NCBI GenBank assembly: GCA_004769085.1
Contig: DUDS01000020.1
Span: 1 to 62,208 of the forward strand
Direction: 5' to 3'
DNA length: 62,208 bases
Origin: Candidatus Melainabacteria bacterium SSGW_16
GTDB taxonomy: Bacteria > Cyanobacteriota > Vampirovibrionia > 2-02-FULL-35-15
The notes beneath the pieces were generated by a model that saw only the letters and a list, made by a program, of their open reading frames with translations, did not search any database and was not told the DNA's origin. Position numbers and translations under genes: made by a program. This document shows, piece after piece, positions 1 through 8,733 of this stretch (the first letter of the stretch is position 1; each line of letters starts with the position of its first letter).

Positions 1-897
1 AACTTCACTCAGGATGATGAACCAAAATCAATAATAATACCAGTGCCCTATGAATATACACCATCATTTAACAAAGGTACAAAGAACGGACCACAGGCAA
101 TATTAAATGCAAGCACCAGGCTTGAAAAACTTGATGATGAACTCTGGAAAGAAATATCATCAATAGGAATCAATACAACAGGTTTTATAAACTGTGAGGC
201 TGTTAGTGGAAAGTCAAAAGAACCTTTTAAGGAGGTTGAAGAAATTGTAAGAAACACTGCTATTGGAGGATGTGTTCCTGTTCTAATAGGAGGAGAACGT
301 TCTATAACATATGGCTCGATAAAAGCAGTTTATGATTTATTCCCGGATATTTCAGTACTATATCTGGATGCAAAGACAGGACTAAAGAATTCTGTTAATA
401 ATAACAAATACAATCACCAGTGCACCCTGAAAAGAATTCAGGAAACAATGCCTGATCTTAAAATAACACAGATTGGTATTAGATCTGTTTCAAAAGAAGA
501 AGCAGACTGGCTTGAATCAAATGATCACAATATTGAAATCTATTTTGCAAAAGATAAAAACAAATGGATGCTCTCTGAAATGCTAAGCAATCTTACTAAA
601 AACGTTTATATAACTTTTAACTTTAATGTTTTTGACTCAGGTATTATGCCTTCATGCATTGCGCCTGAACCAGGCGGACTTTCATGGGAAGATATTCTTG
701 GAATTATAAGAAATGTATGTGCATTCAAAGAAATTGTAGGCATGGATTTCGTAGAATACTGTCCGATAGCAGGACTTACAGCTCCTGATTTTACAGCAGC
801 AAAACTTATTTATAAAACCCTAGGTTACACATTTGCCAGACAACTTGGTGTATTTGAAGAAGAGAAACCAGCTTTTGCTACAAGTGAGCAAATTTAA
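1..897 (+). CDS. agmatinase/arginase-fold protein, 5' partial, probably non-catalytic
   Basis: The frame is open from the first base of the window, so the true start lies upstream; the GTG at 43 is probably internal because the residues before it (NFTQDDEPKSIIIIP) match the usual beta-strand preceding the PVPYE element of agmatinases. Family features kept are PVPYEYT, GIRSVS, EPGGLSWEDI and the C-terminal DFVEYCP stretch. The manganese-binding residues are largely lost: GGDHS is GGERS, DAHxD is DAKTG, and the SxDxD strand reads FNFNVFD. Five of the six usual ligands are therefore replaced, which argues against ureohydrolase activity. The fold assignment is firm; the function is unknown. It could be a pseudoenzyme or a regulatory partner of a polyamine enzyme upstream. 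Its 3' end overlaps convergent bioD by 20 bp. Confidence 0.85.
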   Translation, partial: NFTQDDEPKSIIIPVPYEYTPSFNKGTKNGPQAILNASTRLEKLDDELWKEISSIGINTTGFINCEAVSGKSKEPFKEVEEIVRNTAIGGCVPVLIGGERSITYGSIKAVYDLFPDISVLYLDAKTGLKNSVNNNKYNHQCTLKRIQETMPDLKITQIGIRSVSKEEADWLESNDHNIEIYFAKDKNKWMLSEMLSNLTKNVYITFNFNVFDSGIMPSCIAPEPGGLSWEDILGIIRNVCAFKEIVGMDFVEYCPIAGLTAPDFTAAKLIYKTLGYTFARQLGVFEEEKPAFATSEQI

Positions 898-1525
898 CAC
901 TTGCAAGATTTGACTTGTCAATTTGTTTTAACTTCATAAGACAATTAATTGACGTAACTTGTGAAATAACCTCAGATGCAGTTTTTATAACAGGATCATT
1001 TGTGCTTTCATCAAATCCCGAGATTACAAAACCTAGAATATCTAATTCTTTCTGCTTTGCAAATTCTATGGTCAAATTTGTGTGATTTATAGTGCCTAGT
1101 GACGGGCGGGCAACTATAACTACTGGATAATTTAGATCTTTAATTAGATCTGCAACTAAATAATTGTCAGTAATAGGCACAGCTATTCCACCAATCCCTT
1201 CAACAATTACATATTCAAACTCCTGCTCAAGTTTTCTTATATTCAGAATAATTTTTTCAATATCAATTTCTCTATTTTCATGTTTTGCAGCTACTAAGGG
1301 TGCTGCAGGAAGGTTAAAGCTATAACTATTAAAAACAGGTATCTTATTCCCTGTAAGCATTGAAAGAAAATCAGTATCTTTTTCAGCACCAGTCTGAACT
1401 GGTTTTGAAATCGCTACTTTTTTGCCCTGGTCATGCCAGTAAAGTGCAAGAAATGCACTAAATATACTTTTCCCTACACAAGTATCGGTGCCGGTAATAA
1501 AAATATGTTTAGCATTAAGCTTCAT
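878..1525 (-). CDS. bioD: dethiobiotin synthetase BioD
   Basis: ATP-dependent dethiobiotin synthetase closes the ureido ring of 7,8-diaminopelargonate in the penultimate step of biotin synthesis (cytoplasmic homodimer). Visible motifs are the P-loop GTDTCVGKS near residue 12, the substrate-binding KPVQTG near residue 41 and the VEGIGG motif near residue 109. Its 215 residues are normal for the family. No other biotin-synthesis gene is adjacent, although bioY lies 2.6 kb away on the same strand. It is separated from upstream ftsZ by an intrinsic terminator, so it should have its own promoter. The 3' end overlaps the ureohydrolase-like gene. Confidence 0.93.
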   Translation of the reverse strand: MKLNAKHIFITGTDTCVGKSIFSAFLALYWHDQGKKVAISKPVQTGAEKDTDFLSMLTGNKIPVFNSYSFNLPAAPLVAAKHENREIDIEKIILNIRKLEQEFEYVIVEGIGGIAVPITDNYLVADLIKDLNYPVVIVARPSLGTINHTNLTIEFAKQKELDILGFVISGFDESTNDPVIKTASEVISQVTSINCLMKLKQIDKSNLASVKFAHL

Positions 1526-1547
1526 GGATAAATTTTAACAACTATAT

Positions 1548-1578
1548 AAAAAAAAGCACCTGGTAATACCAGGTGCTT
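1548..1578 (-). terminator. Rho-independent terminator of ftsZ
   Basis: A perfect 11-bp inverted repeat (AAGCACCTGGT and ACCAGGTGCTT) with a 3-nt loop spans 1554-1578. Read on the minus strand it is followed by a run of eight T (complement of A 1548-1555). It lies 40 bp past the ftsZ stop and before bioD. Confidence 0.9.
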
Positions 1579-1617
1579 CTTCCCCAATTAACCCTGATAA
1601 GGAAAACGAGGAAAGTT

Positions 1618-2772
1618 TTATCTTCTACCTCTCAGGAATTCAGGTATATCTAGAAGGTCAGATGGTTTTCTTCTCACCTTATCATCTACGATTACCTTAG
1701 CTTTTACTTCCTGAGGTTTTTCTTCTGTCTTTTCTGGGGCTCCGCCAAAGAATTCCTTTGTAAATTCCTTTGACTGGGCCTTTTGTTTTTCCATTGGCTG
1801 AGGCACCATTGAGAAGCCTGTTGCAATTACAGTAATCTGGACCTCACTTTGGAACTTAGGATCAATTACAGCTCCGATTATTATATTTGCATCATCCTGT
1901 GATAGTTCATAAATCAACCCTGCGGCTTCATGTACTTCATGGAGTGTCAGATCAGGACCACCAGTAACATTAAATATAATGCCTGAAGCACCATTAATGG
2001 TAGTTTCTAGCAATGGGCTTTCAATTGCTTTTCTTGCAGCTTCTGTAGCTCTGCCTTCACCGCTTGCCCTGCCAATACCCATCAATGCTGAACCAGCAGA
2101 AGACATTATGTTTTTTACATCTGCAAAATCAACATTAATTAATCCCGGAATTGTAATTATGTCAGAGATTCCCTGAACTCCCTGAAGAAGTACATCATCT
2201 GCCTGCTTAAATGCATCATGTACTGATGTTCTCCGTTCAACAACCTGAAGAAGTTTATCATTTGGAATAATAATCAACGCATCAACTTTTTGTTTTAATG
2301 CCTCAATACCTTGTTCTGCCTGGCTAATTCTTCTTCTTCCCTCAAATGTAAATGGTTTTGTGCAGACACCAACTGTAAGAGCACCCAGATCTCTGGCTAT
2401 CTCAGCTACAACTGCAGCAGCACCAGTACCTGTTCCACCACCCATACCACAGGTAATGAAAACCATGTCAGAACCTTCAATTGCACTGGCTATTTCATCA
2501 CGGCTCTCTTCAGCTGCTTTTAAACCCACGCTGGGATTGCCTCCCGCACCAAGTCCTTTTGTAAGTTTGCCACCAATCTGAATTTTATTTGGCGCTGAAC
2601 AAAACTGCAGTGCCTGAGCATCACTGTTTACAGCCCAGAACTGAACATTATTCAGATTGCTCTCAATCATTCTGTTTATTGCATTACAGCCAGCTCCTCC
2701 AACACCAAATACTTTTATATTTGCAATAGAAATATTTAGTTTTGAACTTGAATCAAAAATTTGTTCTTCCAT
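1618..2772 (-). CDS. ftsZ: cell division protein FtsZ
   Basis: Tubulin-like GTPase that polymerises into the Z-ring at mid-cell. The tubulin signature GGGTGTG is near residue 112, preceded by the N-terminal nucleotide-binding [11 protein letters not shown] near residue 25, with the T7-loop region further on. A linker of about 50 residues leads to a C-terminal peptide [13 protein letters not shown], the conserved tail that contacts FtsA/ZipA/SepF-type partners; the FLR ending resembles cyanobacterial and actinobacterial tails. Start ATG is preceded by an AAGGAAA-type ribosome site. No ftsA or ftsQ neighbour is present. The gene is followed by a strong terminator and appears monocistronic. Confidence 0.98.
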   Translation of the reverse strand: MEEQIFDSSSKLNISIANIKVFGVGGAGCNAINRMIESNLNNVQFWAVNSDAQALQFCSAPNKIQIGGKLTKGLGAGGNPSVGLKAAEESRDEIASAIEGSDMVFITCGMGGGTGTGAAAVVAEIARDLGALTVGVCTKPFTFEGRRRISQAEQGIEALKQKVDALIIIPNDKLLQVVERRTSVHDAFKQADDVLLQGVQGISDIITIPGLINVDFADVKNIMSSAGSALMGIGRASGEGRATEAARKAIESPLLETTINGASGIIFNVTGGPDLTLHEVHEAAGLIYELSQDDANIIIGAVIDPKFQSEVQITVIATGFSMVPQPMEKQKAQSKEFTKEFFGGAPEKTEEKPQEVKAKVIVDDKVRRKPSDLLDIPEFLRGRR

Positions 2773-3093
2773 GTTTCCTTAAACCTCTTTTTTATTCTCA
2801 ATACCTGCTTTTAATTTTAGACCTATCTTTGATATGCTAGGTCCACAATTAAAAAAATGCAAGTGTTTTTTCTAATTAATTTTCTATGACGATACCCATA
2901 CACAAAGCTGTTAAATTCAATTTGGCCTAAAATAAAGGTTTAAGGCCTCAAAAAAGGATTTTGAAGAAATGTGATATATATAAAAAGGTTCCCTGCCTGC
3001 TTTACGATTAGTTATCTTTTGTAAACGATTTGATGGAAACTGGTTTCTGTAATTACATACCTTGACAATTTTAAAGTTATGAGATTAAAAAAA
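2773..3093 (-). other. intergenic leader region upstream of ftsZ
   Basis: AT-rich stretch of 321 bp between the rsgA stop and the ftsZ start, both on the minus strand. It must carry the ftsZ ribosome site and probably its promoter. I see no convincing ORF, terminator or repeat copy in it. Confidence 0.4.
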
Positions 3094-4137
3094 TTATTGT
3101 TTTTCTTCATCAAAATCCTTAATTTTTAAAAGCTTCTGCTTTTGCTTTTTTCTTGATTCAGCTCTCTTTTCCTGATCAATTTTTGGTATAAATTTCTTAT
3201 CTCCTTTAAGTTCGTCTCCTCCTGCATCAGAACCAATTGATTTTAATTTTGTTTCTTCCTTTTTCCCATATTTAATTTCAGACTTTGATTCTTCTATTAT
3301 TTTCAAATAACTTTCATATCTGGTTGCAGAAATCTGACCCTTATGAACCATTTCTTCTGCTAAACAACCCTCTTCCCCACTATGGATACAATTATCAAAT
3401 AAACAATGAATGTTGTTTAAATCCCTGAAAGTATTTAAAATCTTTTCAGGACTTAATGTTGCAAAGCTGAATTGTGTAAAACCAGGCGTATCAGCTATAA
3501 AACTTTGTTTATCATTATCAAAAACAGGTATTAGCTGTATATTCCTTGTAGTGTGTTTCCCGCTTCCCACACTGCTGATTTCTCCTATCTTCAGATCTTT
3601 ATCAGGAGAAATTGCTTTTATCAGGCTTGTCTTGCCTACACCTGAAGGACCTGCAAGCAGAACTGTTTTGCCGGATATTTCATTACACAGCTTTTCAATA
3701 CCCTCACCAGTAAGGGCTGAAAAATAAAAAATTTCATATTCCGTATTTTTGTAGTTTACATCAATATTGATTCTCTCTAAATCAATTTTATTTATACAAA
3801 TGCATACCTTTTCATTTTGAAGCTCATAAGAAATATATGAAAGGTACCTGTCAAGATTATAAAAGTCAAATTCCGGTTCACGGGTAGAAAATATAACCAA
3901 TACTTCATCGACATTTGAAATTGGTGGTTTAAAAAGTTTGTTTTTTCTTGGATAAACATCAGTTATCACGCCTTGTTTCGGATTTGAAATTTCAATATCA
4001 ACTTTGTCACCGACAAAAAGAAGTTTTCCTTCTTTAAGCAGCCGCCCTCTTGCAAAACATTCCCATAGTTTATTTTCACTATCCTGGACATAATAAAAGT
4101 TGGCAAGTATTTTGGTTATTTTGCCCTGGATTTTCAT
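3094..4137 (-). CDS. rsgA: ribosome small-subunit-dependent GTPase RsgA
   Basis: Circularly permuted GTPase that assists late 30S subunit maturation. The order is OB-fold (about 1-65), NKIDL (G4), GPSGVGKTSL (G1, P-loop), DTPGF (G3), then the zinc knuckle CLFDNCIHSGEEGC. The permuted order of G-motifs is diagnostic. An unusual C-terminal tail of about 60 residues is rich in Lys and Glu and goes beyond the usual 290-300 residues of the family; it might bind RNA (inference). It overlaps bioY by 4 bp, so the two are translationally coupled. Confidence 0.96.
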   Translation of the reverse strand: MKIQGKITKILANFYYVQDSENKLWECFARGRLLKEGKLLFVGDKVDIEISNPKQGVITDVYPRKNKLFKPPISNVDEVLVIFSTREPEFDFYNLDRYLSYISYELQNEKVCICINKIDLERINIDVNYKNTEYEIFYFSALTGEGIEKLCNEISGKTVLLAGPSGVGKTSLIKAISPDKDLKIGEISSVGSGKHTTRNIQLIPVFDNDKQSFIADTPGFTQFSFATLSPEKILNTFRDLNNIHCLFDNCIHSGEEGCLAEEMVHKGQISATRYESYLKIIEESKSEIKYGKKEETKLKSIGSDAGGDELKGDKKFIPKIDQEKRAESRKKQKQKLLKIKDFDEEKQ

Positions 4138-4823
4138 TGTTTTCTAAACCTTTTAGAATAAACTCTTTCTGATACATTGTTTCCATCTGAAATCATTTCA
4201 CGAACTGGCACCTCCTGTATTATCATTTCATCCAGGAAGAATGATATAAAAGGAATCACAGGTAGCATTATCAGTGCAAATATCAAATCATAACTTATCA
4301 TGCTAAATGATAAATGCCAGCCAATATTTAACCAGTTTTGCATAAACAAAAGCAGATAAATAATTCCAAATAAGTGCGTGGTTAACATAGGTATAAAAGC
4401 CGAGAGTATTTTTTTATCTCGTGAGTAAAGCCAGCCTGCCATAAAAGCATTAAATGGAAGAGAAATTAAATACCCAAAGGTTAGCTCCTGGTAATAATCA
4501 TATCCACCTCCACCTGCAAATACCGGAAAGCCAAGAAATCCTATTAACAAATACAATAAAACAGTTATAAGTCCGGTTCTGAAACCCAAAACTGCTCCTG
4601 TAAACCAAACCATTAATGTCTGAAGACTATAAATATGAAATTCAAATGTAAATTTAGGCAAGAAACTTATAAAAAAGCTGAATATATCTTCAGTAATGTG
4701 TTTTTTTTCAAAACATATACCGATAAAGGGTAATTCTATAAGAATAAAATTACTTAAATAAATACAAAGCAGAAAAACAATGACTAATACCCATCTGAAC
4801 TGATATACAGCTTTATATCTCAT
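4134..4823 (-). CDS. bioY: BioY-family biotin transporter substrate-binding protein
   Basis: Hydrophobic protein with about six membrane segments and the BioY hallmarks LYLLIGFLGFPVFAGGGG and the following GYLIS...F stretch. BioY is the S-component of an energy-coupling-factor transporter and captures biotin in the inner membrane; no EcfA/EcfT genes occur here, so it may work alone or share a distant ECF module. The N-terminal segment before the core (about 75 residues, including one extra hydrophobic helix) is longer than in compact BioY proteins, and the sequence is divergent. It is the first gene of a two-gene unit with rsgA (4-bp overlap). Confidence 0.8.
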   Translation of the reverse strand: MRYKAVYQFRWVLVIVFLLCIYLSNFILIELPFIGICFEKKHITEDIFSFFISFLPKFTFEFHIYSLQTLMVWFTGAVLGFRTGLITVLLYLLIGFLGFPVFAGGGGYDYYQELTFGYLISLPFNAFMAGWLYSRDKKILSAFIPMLTTHLFGIIYLLLFMQNWLNIGWHLSFSMISYDLIFALIMLPVIPFISFFLDEMIIQEVPVREMISDGNNVSERVYSKRFRKQ

Positions 4824-4978
4824 TTCAGAGTAAATTATTACACAATTAATGCATTATCAAAATAACCCAGGAACATGGCGCAGGATCTTATTATCTATAA
4901 ACACTAGGGTAAGATAAATACAATGACTAAAACTGCTCAACTTAACAGTTTTGATAAAAATAAACCAATCAACAATGA

Positions 4979-5078
4979 AAGATTTTGTCCAATTTATTTG
5001 GCAAAATCTTTACATGTAAATCGGGGCATATTAAAAACTTTTGCAAAGCCCGACAAGCGAAGTATGAGCAAGGAGGGC
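4979..5078 (-). repeat. family A dispersed repeat, copy 1
   Basis: It contains a two-tier hairpin (4980-5009; outer AGATTTTG/CAAAATCT, inner CCAA/TTGG) and the conserved block of the family (5043-5078), here the reverse complement of the copies at 14.1 and 48.1 kb. Its inner stem pairs CCAA/TTGG where the others pair CCGA/TCGG. It lies just before the start of the coiled-coil gene. Confidence 0.75.
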
Positions 5079-5094
5079 TGTTAATAACAAAACA

Positions 5095-5889
5095 ATGCCT
5101 GAAGAATTAATTACACAGAATTCAAGCAGGTCGGAAGGCAAACTTTCGAACAAAAGTAACGTTATTCCAATTACCTCAATCTCTGACTTGGGAACAATTG
5201 TTGGAGATATCCAGAATCAGCTCACACTCCTTATAAATAAACTTAACAGTGAAGTAAGTCCGGAATTTAAGGCCTTAATGGAAGGCTTTATTAATAAAGC
5301 TAATGAAACTGAATCAGTAAAAGTCAGGCTTGAAGATACAACCACTTCATATGATGAAGTAAAGGCAGAAGTTGCAAAAGTACGTGAAACAAACAGAACA
5401 CTTATTAATGAACTTCAAAATGCAAGAGAAATACTTAAAAAACTGGAAAATGAACTAAATACATTCCAGAGCACAGCTAAAAAAACAGAAGAGAGTTACA
5501 AGGATAAGATAAAAAGCCTTACAAAACAAATTCAAGAACTTGAAATAAGTGTTGGCAAATTTGAAGAAGAAAAAGCTGTCCAGGCATTTGAACAGGAAAA
5601 ACTAAGGCAGGAAACACTTGATCAGAAGTATAATTTTCATCAAAAAGAACAACAACTAACAATTGAAAAAGATAATTTAAGGAAGCAACTGGATGAAGCA
5701 GAAAGGCTATTAAAGGAACAAAGTGAAACTCTAGATCTTAAGTCAAAAGAACTCGACTATAAGGACGTACTTCTAAACCAGCTAATTAGACAGACCACCT
5801 CAGACAAGTTAAGACCACTGTCTAATGAAGAACCTGAAAACAACCTAATAAAAACTGAAAAGAAAAGAAAATTCTGGTTTTTTAAGTAA
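5095..5889 (+). CDS. predicted coiled-coil protein of unknown function
   Basis: 264-residue soluble protein. After a polar N-terminus (about 1-30), residues 55-235 are almost uninterrupted heptad-like helix rich in Glu, Lys, Gln and Leu. The C-terminus ends in a basic-aromatic KKRKFWFFK, which could dock to a membrane surface or partner. There is no signal peptide or transmembrane segment. I do not recognise a family; such proteins are often cell-shape or polarity scaffolds, but nothing here proves that. A GGAGGG stretch within the flanking family A repeat lies about 20 bp before the start. A hairpin-rich stretch follows it. Confidence 0.65.
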   Translation: MPEELITQNSSRSEGKLSNKSNVIPITSISDLGTIVGDIQNQLTLLINKLNSEVSPEFKALMEGFINKANETESVKVRLEDTTTSYDEVKAEVAKVRETNRTLINELQNAREILKKLENELNTFQSTAKKTEESYKDKIKSLTKQIQELEISVGKFEEEKAVQAFEQEKLRQETLDQKYNFHQKEQQLTIEKDNLRKQLDEAERLLKEQSETLDLKSKELDYKDVLLNQLIRQTTSDKLRPLSNEEPENNLIKTEKKRKFWFFK

Positions 5890-5963
5890 ATTCCAGAATT
5901 TATAGTTATTGAATTATTAAATTTCTCAAAGGTTAAGATATTTCCTTTTAACCTCTATCAAAT

Positions 5964-5991
5964 TTGACATCTTAACCTCTTTTTATACATT
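5964..5991 (+). promoter_or_regulatory. putative promoter of the sigma factor gene with competing hairpin arms
   Basis: TTGACA (5964-5969) and TACATT (5986-5991) are separated by 16 bp, about 60 bp upstream of the sigma gene. The -35 box lies in the loop between inverted arms AGGTTAAGAT (5930-5939) and ATCTTAACCT (5969-5978). A third arm, TTAACCT (5948-5954), could also pair with the first. The outer hairpin followed by CTCTTTTTA could terminate the upstream gene. Both roles are inferred. Confidence 0.4.
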
Positions 5992-6053
5992 ACAGAGTCA
6001 CGAACTTAGACACCTAAATAATTTACTGATTCTGAACATTAAAGGAGAAAAAA

Positions 6054-7022
6054 ATGGTAATAAGCGGGGGAGTCAAAAAAAGAGGATTTGAAACTAGAAG
6101 AATTCAAAACTCAGATGAAGAAATTATTGAGTCAAATGATAATGAGATTGGTGAAGCTAGTGAAGTTCCTGGAATTCAAGCAGAAACAACATTCACTGAT
6201 GATCTTGTAAAAATTTACCTGAGAGAAATTGGTAAGGTGGATGTATTAAAACAAAAGACTGAACTGGAGATTGCCAGAAAGGCAAAATGTGGTGACCCGA
6301 AAGCAAAACAGGAACTAATTAGGCATAATCTCAGGCTTGTTGTATCAATTGCAAAAAAATATTTGAACCGCGGAATGTCATTCCTTGATCTGATTCAGGA
6401 AGGCAATCTGGGACTAATGAAAGCAGTGGAAAAATTTGACCCTGAAAGAGGTTACAAATTCTCAACCTATGCCACATGGTGGATAAGACAGGCAATAACT
6501 AGATCTCTCTCTGATAAATCAAGGACAATCAGGATACCTGTCCATATGGTTGAAATGCTGAGCAAATTAAAGAAAGCAATAAAAAGGCTAACAGAAAAAT
6601 CCGGACAGGCTCCATCAGAAGAAGATCTTGCAAAAGAAATAGATATCGATGTTTCAAAAGTAAAGGAAATAATCCATATAATGGAAGCCCCGGTTTCACT
6701 AAACTCCCCTGTTAATTCAGAAGAAGAGGGAGACCTGGAAGATTTCATAAGTGATAATGAAAACTTTTCACCAGAACAACTAGCAAACGGAAGCCTGCTT
6801 GGAATTAATATAAACCAGGCTTTAAAATGCTTAACCCTAAAAGAGGCTTCAGTAATCAGGCTCAGATTTGGTCTTGACTGCGGTCATGAAAGGACCCTTG
6901 AAGAAGTAGGAAAAATTCTAGGGGTTACAAGGGAAAGAGTTAGACAACTTGAATTCAGGGCCCTCAAAAAACTTCGCCAGCCAGGCGCATGCGAAAATTT
7001 AAGAGATTACTTTGTAGCATAA
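6054..7022 (+). CDS. rpoD: RNA polymerase sigma factor, RpoD/SigA family
   Basis: Sigma-70 group 1/2 factor of 322 residues that directs RNA polymerase to -10/-35 promoters. Region 1.2 ([17 protein letters not shown]) starts near residue 48. Region 2 contains [20 protein letters not shown], the -10-recognising [20 protein letters not shown] and the following RTIRIPVHM. Region 3 follows, and region 4.2 has the helix-turn-helix [20 protein letters not shown]. Region 1.1 is short, as in cyanobacterial-type principal sigma factors. An AAAGGAGAAAAA ribosome site precedes ATG. The last codons plus stop are repeated downstream around an inserted repeat element. Whether it is the primary or an alternative group 2 factor cannot be decided from this window. 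Confidence 0.93.
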   Translation: MVISGGVKKRGFETRRIQNSDEEIIESNDNEIGEASEVPGIQAETTFTDDLVKIYLREIGKVDVLKQKTELEIARKAKCGDPKAKQELIRHNLRLVVSIAKKYLNRGMSFLDLIQEGNLGLMKAVEKFDPERGYKFSTYATWWIRQAITRSLSDKSRTIRIPVHMVEMLSKLKKAIKRLTEKSGQAPSEEDLAKEIDIDVSKVKEIIHIMEAPVSLNSPVNSEEEGDLEDFISDNENFSPEQLANGSLLGININQALKCLTLKEASVIRLRFGLDCGHERTLEEVGKILGVTRERVRQLEFRALKKLRQPGACENLRDYFVA

Positions 7023-7162
7023 TTTAATTCCCTTGCTTAGGTTATTTTTAAAGCGAAGGATGTTCCGGTTAGGAATATCCTGAGCAGCGAAACTCCACAA
7101 GCGAGCCGAGTGTTCGCACGAGGGAAGCGGCATAAAAAAAGAGATTACTTTGTAGCATAATT
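7001..7162 (+). repeat. 24-bp direct duplication of the sigma gene 3' end flanking an insert
   Basis: The 24 bp at 7001-7024 (last codons and stop of the sigma gene, AAGAGATTACTTTGTAGCAT then AATT) recur without mismatch at 7139-7162. The 114 bp between the copies (7025-7138) contain a family B repeat ending in CATAAAAAA. This looks like a target duplication made when the repeat inserted, leaving the protein intact. Confidence 0.85.
7050..7138 (+). repeat. family B dispersed repeat, copy 1
   Basis: It shares AAGCGAAG-ATGTTCCGG and a hairpin with copies at 8.7, 18.4 and 25.6 kb. Here the hairpin arms are GGATGTTCC/GGAATATCC, against GAATGTTCC/GGAATATTC elsewhere, a compensatory change. The right end is GCGGCATAAAAAAA. 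Confidence 0.8.
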
Positions 7163-7220
7163 AATAATTAAACAACTACTCATCTACCTAATAACAAGGA
7201 GTATAACGACTAATTGAAAA

Positions 7221-7320
7221 AGGTTTTGCCCGACTTGTTCGGTAAAACCTGTAAAAAGTTAAAGTTAGTTTACCAAGTACACTATGGAAAGGTGGTGAGT
7301 CTCATTATGAGCGAGCCACC
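7221..7320 (-). repeat. family A repeat, diverged copy
   Basis: Two-tier hairpin at 7221-7250 (outer AGGTTTT/AAAACCT, inner CCGA/TCGG) followed by a second nested hairpin at 7291-7320 (GGTGG/CCACC around CTCA/TGAG), in the same order as copy 1. Primary sequence has drifted but pairing is kept. Confidence 0.6.
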
Positions 7321-7363
7321 TGAGTAAAAACACGGCCGGAAAAAGAATAGTTCTACATAATAA

Positions 7364-7489
7364 GATCCCTAGGAAAAACAAGTCAGAAAGTGTCTTTAGG
7401 GACATTTGACAATAGTTTAATCCATATAGTGGATATCTAAACTTTCTGGTTTAGAAACAACTGGCAACTAAGGGTTTACCCTAGGGGTC
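7364..7489 (+). ncRNA. candidate structured RNA (multibranch fold), unidentified
   Basis: GATCCCTAGG (7364-7373) can pair with CCTAGGGGTC (7480-7489) to close a domain holding three consecutive hairpins: AAGTGTC/GACATTT (7388-7407, extended by GTC/GAC), AGTTTA/TAAACT with inner ATCCA/TGGAT (7414-7443), and TTTCT/AGAAA (7443-7457). The flanking 7163-7658 has no ORF, and a T-rich stretch follows at about 7552. It does not match the conserved cores of RNase P RNA, tmRNA or SRP RNA that I know. Strand and transcription are not established; it may be a leader of the gene at 7659. Confidence 0.25.
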
Positions 7490-7658
7490 TGACAGTAATT
7501 TCTTAAAAGAATATAAGAAAGTATTAGGGAAAGCTATTAGAATAAACCCGCTTTTTTTCACAAATTATAGCTAGGGACATGAAACCATGACTCTGGAAAT
7601 AATCAAGAAATCATGGCAAAAACTAGGAATAGTCCATGAAATCAGGTAAAGAAGCGGG

Positions 7659-8516
7659 ATGAAAAAGTTAAAGAAAACTTTTCTAATACATATTCTGTTC
7701 ACAGTTATACTGTGTCTTGTTTTTAACTGTTCATTTGCATCATTTGCACAGGAGGATTCCCCTGGAGGTAACGCTAAAAACGGACATGAGATGGAAAGAG
7801 AATTAGAGCTAAATGATGACGGAGATGATGATGCAGGACCAGCTGATGCTGATGAAGAACCCGATGCAACAACAATGAAAAGAAAAGAATCCGGGGATCC
7901 TGTATATGAAGTGCTTGGTAGAAAATTAACAAATGCAGAAAAGTCACTTTATGCAGACGCAACAGAAGATGATATTAAAAATGGACTTCTTCACAAAGAA
8001 CAAAGACTTGTAATTGTAAGAGCGTTAGTTGCAATAGGTGAAGGTGACGATGCAAGAAATGTGCTTAGATTAATGACTGTTTCAGAGCTAAAAACATATA
8101 GAGAGCTTGTTCAGTACTTTAAAGTACTAAAAGAAGATTTTGGTTCAGTAGTAGTAGGATTACTGGAACAATCAAATAAAGATCCTGAAACAGCATTCAA
8201 AAATGCAGCTAGTTTTGCATATGAAGGAGTGTATGGAGTAGGAAAAGAACAACAGGATATCCAATCAATTTTAAATTATTTTAAATCACACCAGGTATCC
8301 AAATATTCCGAGATGGTTAACCTCCTTGTAGATTCAATGACACAGGAAGACAGAAAGAAGCTTCTTATAAAAGCTTTAAATGCAGTAGGCAGGATAGATT
8401 TAATCGATAATGAAAACTTTGTCAAAAAAATAGTTGAGCAGAAATTTACTTATGAAAAACTTCTGAAACTCTTAAAACAAATACCCGCACAAGGTTCAAA
8501 GAAAAAAGCTGGCTAG
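7659..8516 (+). CDS. exported alpha-helical protein of unknown function
   Basis: 285 residues. Residues 1-30 form a signal peptide (KKLKK basic start, hydrophobic core ending SFASFA before QEDSP). Then comes a low-complexity acidic linker (about 33-75, Asp/Glu runs), followed by a mainly helical domain (about 85-270) and a Lys-rich tail. The helical part has regularly spaced hydrophobics but I recognise no family. The protein is probably periplasmic or surface-located. An intrinsic terminator follows at 8642. The leader upstream is unusually long and structured. Confidence 0.7.
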   Translation: MKKLKKTFLIHILFTVILCLVFNCSFASFAQEDSPGGNAKNGHEMERELELNDDGDDDAGPADADEEPDATTMKRKESGDPVYEVLGRKLTNAEKSLYADATEDDIKNGLLHKEQRLVIVRALVAIGEGDDARNVLRLMTVSELKTYRELVQYFKVLKEDFGSVVVGLLEQSNKDPETAFKNAASFAYEGVYGVGKEQQDIQSILNYFKSHQVSKYSEMVNLLVDSMTQEDRKKLLIKALNAVGRIDLIDNENFVKKIVEQKFTYEKLLKLLKQIPAQGSKKKAG

Positions 8517-8641
8517 CTATTAATAATTCCGGGTTATCGCTAAAAAGATTTAAAAGCAATTTACATCCTATAGGGCATTGTTATTACCTGGTTTTAACAC
8601 CTTACCGGTAATATAGCATCATTCACAAGTTACCTAGCCCA

Positions 8642-8676
8642 AAACCCCGTACCCCCTACGGGGTTTATTTTTTTTA
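8642..8676 (+). terminator. Rho-independent terminator
   Basis: Perfect 10-bp inverted repeat AAACCCCGTA / TACGGGGTTT with a CCCCC loop, followed by A and eight T. It ends the transcript of the exported protein gene at 7659. Confidence 0.92.
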
Positions 8677-8733
8677 TTCTTGATAACGGCTCGTCGCATA
8701 TTCGCTTTTGTGTAAGCACATCCAAGGATCTAA

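Noticed and set aside
3063..3068. TTGACA on the plus strand near 3063
   Set aside because: No plus-strand gene follows; it lies at the 3' end of rsgA.
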